Origin: Acetobacteraceae bacterium
GTDB lineage: Bacteria > Pseudomonadota > Alphaproteobacteria > Acetobacterales > Acetobacteraceae
Reading direction: 5' to 3'
Assembly: GCA_003164305.1 (NCBI GenBank)
Contig: PLSZ01000214.1
Coordinates: 4,380-19,244 of the forward strand
Length of the DNA: 14,865 nt
Shown: piece by piece, positions 5,610-13,445 of the stretch
Position numbering within the stretch: position 1 is the first letter of the stretch
Layout: the number at the start of each line of letters is the position of its first letter
The notes under the pieces: generated by a model
Seen by the model: only the letters and a program-made list of their open reading frames with translations
What the model was told of the DNA's origin: nothing
The model's database searches: none
Position numbers and translations under genes: made by a program

Positions 5610-6842
5610 TCACACCGCGGCCAGCATTGTCCGCGGCGGGCGGTGTCGCGGCACCAGCACGCCCACAAGCAGCAAATTCGCCAGATTGAACGCGATCCCC
5701 GCCAGGAACGCCGGCGCGTAATAGCCCCAGCCGTCGTAAATCAGCCCCGCCATCCAGCCGCCCGCCGCCATGCCCAAGGCACCCGGGAACAGCACCAGGG
5801 GAATGCGCCAGGTGGCCTCGGCGGCGGGGAATATCTCCCGAATCGCCAGGATATAGCCGGGGATCAGACCGCCGAACGCGAGGCCGAATACGCCGGAGAC
5901 GGAGAACAGGCCGATCTCGTTCTGGGTAAGTAAAAACCCACTCATCGCCACCGCCATGCTGGCGGAGGCCAGCAGGATCGTGCGCAATCCGCCCAACCGG
6001 TCGGCGACCCAGCCCCAGAGTTGTTGCGCGACGAAGCCCGCCGCCAACTGCAACGACAGCATCGCGGCACCAGGCGTCGGGCCGATGCCGATGTCGCTGC
6101 AGAAAGCCACGATATGCGCGAGCGGAATGGACATGGTCACGCAGCAACAGAAGATCGCGCCGCCGAGCATGGCCTGCACGATCCGGGGCGGGATGCCGGT
6201 GACCGGCGTGAAGCTGGCGGGAACGCGCGTGGCGAACCCGGCCGCGACCAGCTCCGGCGGCCGGCGGAAGAAGACCGCGGCCAGGGTTGGAATGGTCACC
6301 ACGACCAGCAACGCGAACAGTTGCATCGTACGGCGCCAGCCGACCTGATCGACGCCGGTCTGCAACAGCAACGGCCAGACCGCTCCAGCCACGTACTGGC
6401 CGGAGGAGACCAACGCGATGGCGGAGCCGCGGCGGCGGTCGAACCACAAGGAGACATAGGCCATCATCGGGGAGAACATGCCCGCCGCGCCCAGCAGGCC
6501 GATCAGCAGCAGGTTGCTGGCATAAAGCTGATACAGGCCGCCGTACGAGGCCAGCAGCAAGCCCAGAGCGATCATGCAGCCGCATGTGACGACCACGCGG
6601 CGCATTCCGACATGGCCGGCGATCCAGCCCATCACGATGCCGCCCATGCCGGAGCCGATATAGGTAAACGACACCGCCAGGGCCGGCGCGGACCGCGTCG
6701 TGCCGAACTCGGCCGCGATCGGTTTCAGTGCCACCACCGTCACCAGCGGCGCGCCGTAGGAGATGGTCAGAATGCCCAGAGCGACGCAGGCGATCAGCCA
6801 GGACGCGCGCCCATCGATGCTGCCGGCGCCTGGATACTCCAT
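5610..6842 (-). CDS. MFS transporter, monocarboxylate/oxalate-formate antiporter-like
   Basis: This 410-residue protein has about twelve hydrophobic segments filling its length, as in major facilitator permeases. The first block, ALGILTISYGAPLVTVVALK then IAAEFGTTRS, resembles the GxxYSFGVF...EFGWSR start of monocarboxylate porter and oxalate/formate antiporter-like members. The loop between helices 2 and 3 reads GWIAGHVGMRRVV (the MFS G-x-x-x-D/H-x-x-G-x-R/K-R/K motif). WFDRRRGSAIALVSSGQYVA follows helix 4, also family-like. The substrate is probably a small carboxylate, but this is inference. I chose the ATG at 6842, giving MEYPGAGSIDGRASWL, because the frame before it is antisense-like shadow of the upstream transporter. 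GGAGG lies 11 nt upstream and a second GGAG is closer. It starts 80 bp after the other MFS gene's stop and is probably co-transcribed. Confidence 0.88.
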   Translation of the reverse strand: MEYPGAGSIDGRASWLIACVALGILTISYGAPLVTVVALKPIAAEFGTTRSAPALAVSFTYIGSGMGGIVMGWIAGHVGMRRVVVTCGCMIALGLLLASYGGLYQLYASNLLLIGLLGAAGMFSPMMAYVSLWFDRRRGSAIALVSSGQYVAGAVWPLLLQTGVDQVGWRRTMQLFALLVVVTIPTLAAVFFRRPPELVAAGFATRVPASFTPVTGIPPRIVQAMLGGAIFCCCVTMSIPLAHIVAFCSDIGIGPTPGAAMLSLQLAAGFVAQQLWGWVADRLGGLRTILLASASMAVAMSGFLLTQNEIGLFSVSGVFGLAFGGLIPGYILAIREIFPAAEATWRIPLVLFPGALGMAAGGWMAGLIYDGWGYYAPAFLAGIAFNLANLLLVGVLVPRHRPPRTMLAAV

Positions 6843-6879
6843 GGCTCCGTTATCCTCCCATTTATGCCCGGCATAGTGA

Positions 6880-6915
6880 CGGGGGCACACGTGGAAGCAA
6901 GTGGGGAAGCCCCCG
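6880..6915. other. Intercistronic 7-bp stem-loop between the two MFS genes
   Basis: CGGGGGC (6880-6886) pairs with GCCCCCG (6909-6915) across 22 nt. It lies just after the stop codon of the first MFS gene. There is no T-run, so it may adjust relative transcript levels rather than end transcription. It could also be chance in GC-rich sequence. Confidence 0.25.
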
Positions 6916-6922
6916 CTGTTTG

Positions 6923-8203
6923 CTAAATCGCCACCGCCGCCCGGTCGGGCAGGATCGCTTTGCGGGTCATCGTCAGCGTCGCCACCGCGCCGATCAACGG
7001 CAGGAACCCCGCGATGAAGAAGGCGTTGTCGAAGCTTCCGGTGATCTGCACCACGTACCCGGTGATAATCGGCGCCGCCAGGCCGAACGAGTTGCCGCCG
7101 ATCACCGTCGTGCTGGTGACCTTGCCGATATCGCTTCGGTTGCGCACCAAATCCGTCACCAGCGCGAAGTTCAGCGCGCTGCCCGCCAGTCCGGCCGCGC
7201 GCATCGCCGCCAGCAGCACGATGATCAGCCATAGTTGGTCAATGAACGGGATGATCATCAGCGTCGAGGCGCCGGCGAGCAGCACCGCAATCATCACGCG
7301 CCGTCCGCCCTCGCTGACCGTGCGCGGGTTCAGCAGCTTGTCGCTGACCCGGCCGAGGCCAATGCCCAGGATGGAGGCGACGCCGAAGGGGATGGCGGTG
7401 AGCATGCCGGCGTTCATGACGCTGAGGTGTTTGGCCTGCTGCAAATAGCTCGGCAGCCAGGTCAGCAGCATATAGCCGCCATACACCTCACACCCCTGGG
7501 TCAGGAACAGGCCCCAGGTGCTGCGCAGCGACAGCAGATACCACAGCGACGATGAGGGCTGCCCGGCGATGGGGGCGGCGAACTCCCCGTCGCGTTCGCG
7601 CAGGATTTTGTCGCGCTCGGTGGGCAGCAGCCACGATGTCCGTTCCGGATGGTCGAAGAAAATCCACCACAGCAGCAGCCAGACGAAACCGATCGAGCCC
7701 GCGACGATGAATCCCGCGCGCCAGCCGTACGCGCCGACGATCGCGGAAATCCCGACCGCGCCGATCGCCGGACCCGCCGCCGCGCCGGCGCCGAAGATCG
7801 CGTTGGCGAAGGCGCGCTCGGATGACGGGAACCATTCGCGGATCACCCGGTTCGACGCGGGCCAGGAGGTCGACTCGCCCATGCCCATCACGACGCGGCT
7901 GGCCATGACGATCAGATGCGAAGGCGCGAGGCCGGTGCAGACCGTCGCCAGCGACCATAAGCCGATACCGCAGGCGTTGACGATCTTGCCGCCGAACCGG
8001 TCGACCAGCAGGCCGACGGGGATCAGGCACAACACGTAAGCCCACAGGAACGACGACAGCAGCCACCCCATCTCCGCCTTATCCAGCCCAAATTCCTGGG
8101 CCACCGGCGTCGCGGCGACCGACAAAGCAACCCGGTCGGCGTAATTGATGGAGGTGAGGGTGAACAAAAAAACGCAGACCCAGACCCGCCGGTAATTCCG
8201 CAT
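6923..8203 (-). CDS. MFS transporter, ACS (anion:cation symporter) family
   Basis: This 426-residue protein opens with the signature of the ACS branch of the MFS: LTSINYADRVALSVAATPVA, QEFGLDKAEMGWLLSSFLWAY and then LIPVGLLVDRFGGKIV. It has about twelve membrane spans and a hydrophilic mid-loop containing HPERTSWLLPTERDKI, the usual ACS inter-domain position. Characterised ACS members take up hexuronates, galactonate, glucarate, tartrate or phthalate with protons. The exact substrate cannot be read here. I chose the ATG at 8203 because GGGGGA lies 5 nt upstream. An ATG at 8218 has no such site. It is the first gene of the probable MFS pair. A 690-bp structured region lies upstream, and no catabolic gene is adjacent to indicate the substrate. 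Confidence 0.92.
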   Translation of the reverse strand: MRNYRRVWVCVFLFTLTSINYADRVALSVAATPVAQEFGLDKAEMGWLLSSFLWAYVLCLIPVGLLVDRFGGKIVNACGIGLWSLATVCTGLAPSHLIVMASRVVMGMGESTSWPASNRVIREWFPSSERAFANAIFGAGAAAGPAIGAVGISAIVGAYGWRAGFIVAGSIGFVWLLLWWIFFDHPERTSWLLPTERDKILRERDGEFAAPIAGQPSSSLWYLLSLRSTWGLFLTQGCEVYGGYMLLTWLPSYLQQAKHLSVMNAGMLTAIPFGVASILGIGLGRVSDKLLNPRTVSEGGRRVMIAVLLAGASTLMIIPFIDQLWLIIVLLAAMRAAGLAGSALNFALVTDLVRNRSDIGKVTSTTVIGGNSFGLAAPIITGYVVQITGSFDNAFFIAGFLPLIGAVATLTMTRKAILPDRAAVAI

Positions 8204-8289
8204 CGATTTCCCCCGCATGTCGAAGGCGGCGACGCCGCCATTCGCATCGAACGTGCGCCGCGAGGCACGTCGCGGTCAAATCATCGGCG

Positions 8290-8324
8290 CGCGCGTTTGG
8301 TCGACTTCCGGAAACAAACGCGCG
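8290..8324. repeat. Inverted repeat with 10-bp perfect arms
   Basis: CGCGCGTTTG (8290-8299) and CAAACGCGCG (8315-8324) flank a 15-nt spacer. The element is 86 bp upstream of the MFS start at 8203. It could be an operator or a leader hairpin for that operon. Neither strand has a T-run after it. Confidence 0.45.
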
Positions 8325-8418
8325 AAATAATGAACAAGGCGGGATAATTAATGACGCGGACCTTTGGCTTAAACGCGGCGATTCTCAAATTAATTACGAC
8401 ACATCTCAATTTGTTTCC

Positions 8419-8457
8419 TCGCGGGTGAGCGCGCCGCGGCGCGAACCATCGCGGGTG
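8419..8457. repeat. 9-bp direct repeats, 30 bp apart, around a 14-bp palindrome
   Basis: TCGCGGGTG occurs at 8419-8427 and 8449-8457, a spacing of about three helical turns. Between them is the self-complementary CGCGCCGCGGCGCG (8430-8443). Tandem same-face sites suggest a binding array for a regulator. GC-only palindromes are common in such genomes, so the direct repeat is the stronger part. Confidence 0.35.
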
Positions 8458-8490
8458 CTCCGAACAGAGCAGGAACGTGACAAGACAATT

Positions 8491-8508
8491 TAATTTCGGT
8501 CGAAATTA
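8491..8508. promoter_or_regulatory. Palindrome TAATTTCG-GT-CGAAATTA
   Basis: Two perfect 8-bp arms flank a 2-bp spacer. The AT-rich ends stand out against the local GC content, making chance less likely. It ends 3 bp before a candidate -35 box (8512-8517), a placement typical of an activator or repressor site. Confidence 0.5.
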
Positions 8509-8511
8509 CGA

Positions 8512-8541
8512 TTGACGAGTCAAATCCCACGACATTAGATT
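8512..8541 (+). promoter_or_regulatory. Candidate sigma-70 promoter
   Basis: TTGACG (8512-8517) is followed after 18 bp by TAGATT (8536-8541), a 5/6 and a 4/6 match to TTGACA/TATAAT. It points toward the gene at 8895 and would leave a leader of roughly 350 nt. The match is modest, and the adjacent palindrome is the main reason to list it. Confidence 0.35.
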
Positions 8542-8894
8542 AGGTTACGAAACCCGGATCATCAGGGTGCGGGGTGAGATAACGTGGATGAGGTGAGATG
8601 GGCCGCGCCTCTTGCGCAATTGCGAGTACGCGCGTGAGGAGTGTCGTGTCGAGCGCTCTCCTCGTGCGCATGACAAAAACCGTGTTGGTGACACAAGAAT
8701 TCCATTCACACGCGACAGGATTTTCCTGAGTTTCGGTCGCCGCCGGCGACATTCGCATCGTTGGCGGCACGGGTAAGACGACTCAATCGAACGGACTGAT
8801 GGTCAGTGTCGGCGCGCGCCGATGCGACAACGGACGAACTCGCGCGATCACGCCGTCGGTGTGACCGCGACACGAAATAAACGAGGATCCAACG

Positions 8895-10178
8895 ATGCCG
8901 AACGTAACCGTACCGGGTGCCAATCACTCAACGATCACATTGTCTTATGATCGCGACGCCAACGCGTTGCTGGCGTTGCATGTCGCGGGAGCGATCAGCG
9001 CCGGCCTCGCCGACGACACGATCCTCGCGTTCGACAACAAGTCGGCATCCCCGCCATCGCTGCCGCCGGGCGTCACCGGAGAATATGTGCAGAGCCAGTC
9101 AGGTACGACGTTCTTGCCAAAAGGCTATGACTACGTCATCGACGCGGCGAAGACCGCCGAGATTTTCGGCAACGGAGACGCGAACGAACAAGTGCTGGCC
9201 GGCAGCGGCAAGCTGACATTCTTCGCGACCGGCGGCTCGGGCTCGGTCATCACCGGCGGCGGCAACGACATGATCAGCATCGCGCCGACGGATATCGGCG
9301 ACTGGCTGATCGCAACCGGAAACGGCGACGACACGGTCCGCGCGCTTGGCGGCGGCGCCGACACGATCAGCGTCGGCTCGGGGAAGAATTTGCTGCAACT
9401 CGGCGGCGGTTCGACTTACGTCACCACGCTTGGATCCGATACGGTTCTGGCCGGCGGCGGCAGCGAAACCATCGATGCCAGTGCCTCGACCGGGAAAGAA
9501 GTGATCTACGGCGACACGAGCAAGTTGTTCTTCGTCGCCGGAGGCGCGGCGACGGTGTTCGGCGGTGCCGGCAGCGACACGGTGTATGGCGGCACCGGAC
9601 GCGATCTGCTGGAGGGTGGATCGAAAGGCAACAATTTCCTTCAGGCCGGTGACGGGCTCGCGACGTTGTTCGGCGGCGGCTCGGGCGATCAGCTTTACGC
9701 GGCGGGCGATAAAGCGCAGGCGTTGCATGCCGCGGGTGGGAATGAAACGTTATCGGGGGCGTTCGCGTCGGGTCGCGACACGTTTTATGGCGGATCGGGC
9801 TCGGATCAGATTTTCGGCGGCTTCGGCAAGGATACCTTCGTGGCCGGCACCGGAAGCGCGACGATCACCGCCGGTCCTGGCGCGACGAACCTGTTCGACT
9901 TCATGAAAACCGCCGGCGGCGGCACCGAATTCGTGAGCGGCCTGACCGATGTGTCTCAGGTGCATATCTCGTTGACCGGATATGATTCGAACGAGGTTAA
10001 GTACGCGCTGGCGCATCAATCTCTGGCGGACGGGTCGGTCACGGTCACACTGTCTGACAACACCAAGGTCACGTTCCAGAACATCGGCAAATTGAGTGCC
10101 GGCAACTTCACGATCGGCGACGTCACGGGCGGTGGCTCGGACGATCCGAACGGCCATTGGTCGGGTCACCACCGGTAA
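8895..10178 (+). CDS. RTX-like glycine-rich calcium-binding repeat protein
   Basis: This 427-residue acidic protein has no Cys and no N-terminal signal peptide. After a lead domain (1-90) come many Gly/Asp-rich repeats. The clearest RTX-type nonapeptides are at 223-242 (GGAGSDTVYGGTGRDLLEGG) and 299-315 (GGSGSDQIFGGFGKDTF). Such GGxGxDxux repeats form calcium-binding beta-rolls and usually belong to proteins exported by type I secretion from a C-terminal signal. The C-terminus (350-408) has the hydrophobic VHISL, VTVTL and KVTFQNIGKL strands often seen there. From memory, near-full-length relatives with the MPNVTVPG start are repeated within Acetobacteraceae genomes. The function is unknown, perhaps surface or matrix. 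The ATG at 8895 has GAGGA 7 nt upstream. No type I secretion genes are in the window. It converges on the chemoreceptor gene. Confidence 0.85.
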   Translation: MPNVTVPGANHSTITLSYDRDANALLALHVAGAISAGLADDTILAFDNKSASPPSLPPGVTGEYVQSQSGTTFLPKGYDYVIDAAKTAEIFGNGDANEQVLAGSGKLTFFATGGSGSVITGGGNDMISIAPTDIGDWLIATGNGDDTVRALGGGADTISVGSGKNLLQLGGGSTYVTTLGSDTVLAGGGSETIDASASTGKEVIYGDTSKLFFVAGGAATVFGGAGSDTVYGGTGRDLLEGGSKGNNFLQAGDGLATLFGGGSGDQLYAAGDKAQALHAAGGNETLSGAFASGRDTFYGGSGSDQIFGGFGKDTFVAGTGSATITAGPGATNLFDFMKTAGGGTEFVSGLTDVSQVHISLTGYDSNEVKYALAHQSLADGSVTVTLSDNTKVTFQNIGKLSAGNFTIGDVTGGGSDDPNGHWSGHHR

Positions 10179-10296
10179 GCGCGGGCGGTTCGTGGCAATG
10201 ATCCTTTCGTCCGGGTCTTTATCGCGCGCTTTAGTCCGATAGGGATCGGCCTCGCCATCTGGCACGGCACGTGCGGCGACATATGGCCGGGGCCGG

Positions 10297-10310
10297 GCAT
10301 TGACGTGGAG
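10297..10310. repeat. Direct repeat copy 1 (GCATTGACGTGGAG)
   Basis: The 14-bp sequence recurs exactly at 10604-10617. With a 1-2 bp adjustment the similarity continues into GGGCT, and both copies are preceded by CCGGGC-type sequence. The two copies bracket the inverted-repeat element. Confidence 0.6.
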
Positions 10311-10375
10311 GGGCTGCGGATCGGCAGAGCAATCGCTTGAATCGGTATTGCGACGAGCGGGAGGAAGAAAAGAAT

Positions 10376-10515
10376 TTCTTGCCACGGATGTACACAGATG
10401 CGCACGGATATTCATGGAATCGCGGAACCTAGGCCAACCTTGCCGGCCGCTCGAGACATTGCCGGAGAAATCGTAACGAATATCCGTGTGCACCTGTGCA
10501 CATCCGTGGCAAGAA
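10376..10515. repeat. 140-bp palindromic element with 38-bp arms of 10-bp CACGGAT units
   Basis: The left arm (10376-10413) and the reverse complement of the right arm (10478-10515) agree at 35 of 38 positions, and 64 nt lie between them. Each arm is built of three 10-bp units: CACGGATGTA, CACAGATGCG and CACGGATATT on the left. CACGGAT/CACAGAT decamer strings are, from memory, a recurrent intergenic motif in many unrelated bacteria. The element has no open reading frame. It may be a REP/MITE-type mobile repeat, or a structured bidirectional terminator, given its place between convergent genes. Confidence 0.8.
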
Positions 10516-10603
10516 TCTTATCTTGGCCAGGCAAGCCCCTGGCCTGGGAGGGGCGGCAGCCCCACGGTCGGTTCGAACGATTGGTCCGGCGGGTCCGGGC
10601 CAC

Positions 10604-10617
10604 GCATTGACGTGGAG
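10604..10617. repeat. Direct repeat copy 2 (GCATTGACGTGGAG)
   Basis: This is an exact match to 10297-10310. It lies 12 bp beyond the 3' end of the chemoreceptor gene. At 14 bp it is long for a target-site duplication, so it may instead be a separate interspersed repeat. Confidence 0.6.
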
Positions 10618-10629
10618 AGGGCTCCTTCC

Positions 10630-12645
10630 CTACGCCGCCATCGCCGTTACCGCGTCCAATGCGCGATCGACGCGTTCCAGGTCCACGGCATCCTGGCGGA
10701 ACACCAATGCCAGGTCGCCTCCCCCGGCGCGGACCACGCGGGCGTTCACGGCACCGCCGGCGTTGGGCAATTGGAGATCGACCTCGCCGCCGGCCGGCAG
10801 CGTCAGGTCGCACCGGAGTAAGGCACCGCCGCGCGACAAATCCTTCAGGGTCGCCTGGATCGGGTCGCTGCCGGGCACGTGCAGACTGACGGCGGCGCCG
10901 CGGCCGGACACCCGCTCATACCGGCGGCGTTCCTGGATGTCGTCGGTCACCGCCGAGAGGAACTCGGTTACCTCGGTGCGCAGTTTCTCGGACTCGCGGC
11001 CGATCGCGTCGGCGGCGTCCAGGACCTGACGGCTGACGGCGCCGGCGGTATCGGCGACACCGGCGACGTGACGCATCGCGCGCGCGGTTTCATCCGAGGC
11101 GCCCGCCAGCGCCTGGACGCTGGAGGCGAGTTCCCGTGTCGTCACGCTCTGCTGCTCGACCGCGGCGGCGATGGCGCTGGCGACCTCGTCCATTTTGCCG
11201 ATCACCGAGGCGACATCGACCATGGCGGCGAGCGCGGCCTGCGAGGCGCCGCTGACCGCGGTGATCTGGCCGTCGATATCGGACGTGGCCCTGGAGGTTT
11301 GCGCGGCGAGCGCTTTCACCTCGCTGGCGACGATGGCGAAGCCGCGGCCGGCTTCTCCGGCGCGGGCGGCCTCGATGGTCGCGTTCAACGCCAGGAGATT
11401 GGTTTGCCCGGCGATGGCGTTGATCAGTTTCACCACGTCGCCGATGCGCGAGGCGGCCTGCGCCATGTCGCGCATGGTGCCTTGACCACTCCCGGCGCTG
11501 CGCACCGCCTCGCCGGAGATGGTCGCGGCGGTGTCGACCTGGCGGGAGATCTCATCGACACTGGCGGTCAGCTGCTCCACGGCCGATGCCACCGAGGACA
11601 GATCCAGCGAGGCCTTGACCGCGCCGTCGGCGGTGACGCTCGCCTGGCTGAATACCTGAGCGGCGGCTTCGGCCATTCCGGCCGCGGCGCGGCGCATGGC
11701 CGCGGCCGAGGCACCCAGCGAAGCCATCACACCCGAAATCGAGGTGCCGAAATCGTTGGTGTGCCGGCTCATCGCGGCCTGGTGGATTTGCTTCGCCGCC
11801 TGCTCCCGCTCCCGTTCCAACGCGTGCAGGCGGGCACGCAGGCCGTTGCGGCGGAACACATCGACGGCGCGCGCCATGGCGCCGATTTCGTCGCCGCGAT
11901 CCAGCGCCGGGATCTCATTGTCGAGGTCGTCCTCGGCCATCGCCGCCATGCGGCCGGTGAGGCGAAGGATGGGGCGGCCGATGGCGCGCGAGGTCGCGGC
12001 CATGGTCCCGATGCTGACCACGATCGCCGCGGCGAGGCCGCACAACAGCCAAAGACGTTGGCTGGCGGCTTCCTGGATGGCGTCCCGCGCCATGGACTGA
12101 CTGGCGAGGTCGGCGCGGTTTTTATACCCGTTCAGTTCCTCGGACAGGCTGGCGAATTGCTGATCGACGTCGGCCATCAGCATGGTCGCGGTCGCCGGGT
12201 CGGCGGCCGCGGCGGTCAGCACGTCGGAGGCCGCCGCCTGGTAGGCATCGAAGGATTTGCCGGCGGTGGCGATGGCGGCGTCCGCGGTGCCGATCTGCTG
12301 GCGCAGGCGGTCCAGCGCCGTCGCGGCGCGCGCGATCGCCTGGCGGACCGGGGCGGCGACGGCCAGCACGCGGGCCGCGTCGCTCTCATTGGCGGCGACG
12401 CTGAGGGTGTGTTGCAGGGCGGTCTGGATGGCATCGACCGCGTCTTTGGTTTCGGCGGCGCGCTGATAGGTTGGGAAGGCGCGCTCGCTGATCGCCTGAA
12501 GCCGCGACCCGGCGGTATCCAGCATCCGCAGCGAGCCGAGCGACAACAGCACCAGCACGACCAGGATCAGGCCCGGCGCCAGACTGACCTTGGCGTAAAT
12601 CGGCAGGTTGGCGAGACGGCGCCACGCGGCCCCGGACAAGGCCAC
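10630..12645 (-). CDS. Methyl-accepting chemotaxis protein with C-terminal PilZ domain
   Basis: This 671-residue chemoreceptor has membrane helix 1 at about 20-39, a helical periplasmic domain of about 155 residues (four-helix-bundle-like), and helix 2 at about 198-216. HAMP follows at about 217-272 (GRPILRLT, then [17 protein letters not shown]). The cytoplasmic signalling coiled coil has its conserved hairpin tip at 408-447 ([20 protein letters not shown]), which contacts CheA/CheW. The C-terminus is a PilZ domain (572-650) with both cyclic-di-GMP motifs intact: RxxxR in RRRYER (573-578) and DxSxxG in DLSRGG (602-607). PilZ-tipped chemoreceptors are known, e.g. Tlp1 of Azospirillum. The GTG start at 12645 has GGGAG 7 nt upstream and lies 3 bp after the Cache gene's stop, so the two are surely co-transcribed. 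No che genes are in the window. Confidence 0.93.
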   Translation of the reverse strand: MALSGAAWRRLANLPIYAKVSLAPGLILVVLVLLSLGSLRMLDTAGSRLQAISERAFPTYQRAAETKDAVDAIQTALQHTLSVAANESDAARVLAVAAPVRQAIARAATALDRLRQQIGTADAAIATAGKSFDAYQAAASDVLTAAAADPATATMLMADVDQQFASLSEELNGYKNRADLASQSMARDAIQEAASQRLWLLCGLAAAIVVSIGTMAATSRAIGRPILRLTGRMAAMAEDDLDNEIPALDRGDEIGAMARAVDVFRRNGLRARLHALEREREQAAKQIHQAAMSRHTNDFGTSISGVMASLGASAAAMRRAAAGMAEAAAQVFSQASVTADGAVKASLDLSSVASAVEQLTASVDEISRQVDTAATISGEAVRSAGSGQGTMRDMAQAASRIGDVVKLINAIAGQTNLLALNATIEAARAGEAGRGFAIVASEVKALAAQTSRATSDIDGQITAVSGASQAALAAMVDVASVIGKMDEVASAIAAAVEQQSVTTRELASSVQALAGASDETARAMRHVAGVADTAGAVSRQVLDAADAIGRESEKLRTEVTEFLSAVTDDIQERRRYERVSGRGAAVSLHVPGSDPIQATLKDLSRGGALLRCDLTLPAGGEVDLQLPNAGGAVNARVVRAGGGDLALVFRQDAVDLERVDRALDAVTAMAA

Positions 12646-12648
12646 GCC

Positions 12649-13125
12649 TCAGCTCCCGAAGGCGCCGACGAACAAAACGTAGTCGCCCAGTCCGATGACC
12701 CAGGAGCGTTTGAGGGCGACTTTTTTGGTGACAGGGTTGGTCATGCGGTATTCGATCCAGCCGCTGCCCCCGTTCTTCGCCAGCGCGATGATGTCCTTGC
12801 CGAATTCCTTGCCATCGACGTCCTTGAGGGCGGTGGCGTCCTTGCCGCGCAACACGGGGATGCCGTACGAGCCCTGGATTTTGTTGGCGGGGTCATAGAC
12901 CACCACGAACAACTCGCGATCGACGAAGCCGCCGTTCGCGTCGTTGAAGTCGGCGATGGCTTTATCGGGACCGACGTCCCTGAAATGGACGGCGGCGCGC
13001 TCGGCCAGCGCTTTGGCTTCGTCGGGCGTGGCCGGATCGGCGGCGCGCGCCGGACGCGTGGGGAGCGTCAGCGCGAACAGGGCGGCGGCGGCGCTTTGAG
13101 CGAGCAGGCGTCTCGGGGTGGGCAT
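12649..13125 (-). CDS. Secreted single-Cache-domain sensor protein
   Basis: This 158-residue protein has a Sec signal peptide (hydrophobic AAAALFALTL, cleavage likely after ARA at 26-28). The mature part, about 130 residues, reads as a single Cache (sCache_2-like) domain: ELFVVVYDPANKIQGSYGIP, then LKDVDGKEFGKDII, GSGWIEYRMTNPVTKK and a terminal YVLFVGAFGS strand. These are the usual landmarks of Cache sensor domains that bind small ligands. There is no membrane anchor or signalling domain, so the protein should be free in the periplasm. I chose the ATG at 13125 because GGAG lies 8 nt upstream and it starts the signal peptide directly. The frame extends upstream to 13395, but that part is Arg/Pro-rich and unlike a protein. 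The partner is almost certainly the chemoreceptor encoded 3 bp downstream. Confidence 0.88.
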   Translation of the reverse strand: MPTPRRLLAQSAAAALFALTLPTRPARAADPATPDEAKALAERAAVHFRDVGPDKAIADFNDANGGFVDRELFVVVYDPANKIQGSYGIPVLRGKDATALKDVDGKEFGKDIIALAKNGGSGWIEYRMTNPVTKKVALKRSWVIGLGDYVLFVGAFGS

Positions 13126-13445
13126 GGCGCGGGCTCCGGGATGGGATCGTGGTTCGGTGTGAAAGGGACGCGGTAACGGACGGCGACGGCGCGGGCGGCG
13201 TGTTGGGATTGTCGGAGGTTCATGTTGCCAAAGGCTTAACGGGAGGCCGCTGTTCGCGATCATTACGTGGCCGCTCGCCGGTTTCGGGGGCCGCCGCGGA
13301 CGAACCGTCCGACGGAGGAATAGGTAACGGGTAGCCTCCGTGCGCTGTGCATTCGGGCGATTTCCCATGATTCCCGGCTGGACCGGCGGCCGCACTGGGT
13401 TACCCTGGCGGCCTGCCCTGGCCGATGAGGCCGCGATTTCCGCGA
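13126..13445. other. Gene-free interval upstream of the Cache-MCP operon
   Basis: I see no convincing coding frame or repeat in these 320 bases. The promoter of the leftward Cache-chemoreceptor operon should lie here. I tried to fit sigma-70 and sigma-54 boxes and found none worth listing. Confidence 0.45.

Larger units (their letters stand above)
8204..8894. other. Structured gene-free region between divergent genes
   Basis: No reading frame here has a plausible start or familiar protein. An open frame at 8540-8770 on the minus strand lacks a ribosome binding site and looks non-coding. The region is less GC-rich than its surroundings and holds several dyads and direct repeats, listed separately. 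It must contain the promoters of the leftward MFS pair and of the rightward calcium-binding-type gene. Confidence 0.6.
10179..10629. other. Convergent intergenic region carrying repeats
   Basis: The calcium-binding-type gene and the chemoreceptor gene end on either side of this 451-bp gap. I see no coding frame. It holds the 140-bp inverted-repeat element, the flanking 14-bp direct repeats, and small GC hairpins at 10525-10544 (GGCCAGG/CCTGGCC) and 10550-10563 (GGGGC/GCCCC). The hairpins might help end transcription, though no T-runs follow. Confidence 0.6.

Noticed and set aside
5047..6585. 512-codon open frame on the minus strand through the MFS gene and beyond
   Set aside because: It is an Arg-rich out-of-frame shadow of the MFS gene (5610-6842) and of the 84-residue gene (5064-5318), both of which have proper starts.
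8540..8770. 76-residue minus-strand frame in the region upstream of the RTX-like gene
   Set aside because: It has no ribosome binding site or domain, and its composition does not match nearby genes.
10259..10275. Sigma-54-like promoter (TGGCACG-N4-GTGC, GG-N10-GC) on the plus strand
   Set aside because: It matches the -24/-12 spacing but points into the 3' end of a convergent gene with no downstream gene on that strand. It also overlaps a GC-rich dyad, so chance is likely.
10879..13176. 765-codon open frame on the plus strand, antisense to the chemoreceptor and Cache genes
   Set aside because: It exists because GC-rich codon bias removes stops on the opposite strand. The translation is a Gly/Arg/His-rich string with no domain, and the minus strand carries clear MCP, PilZ and Cache motifs.
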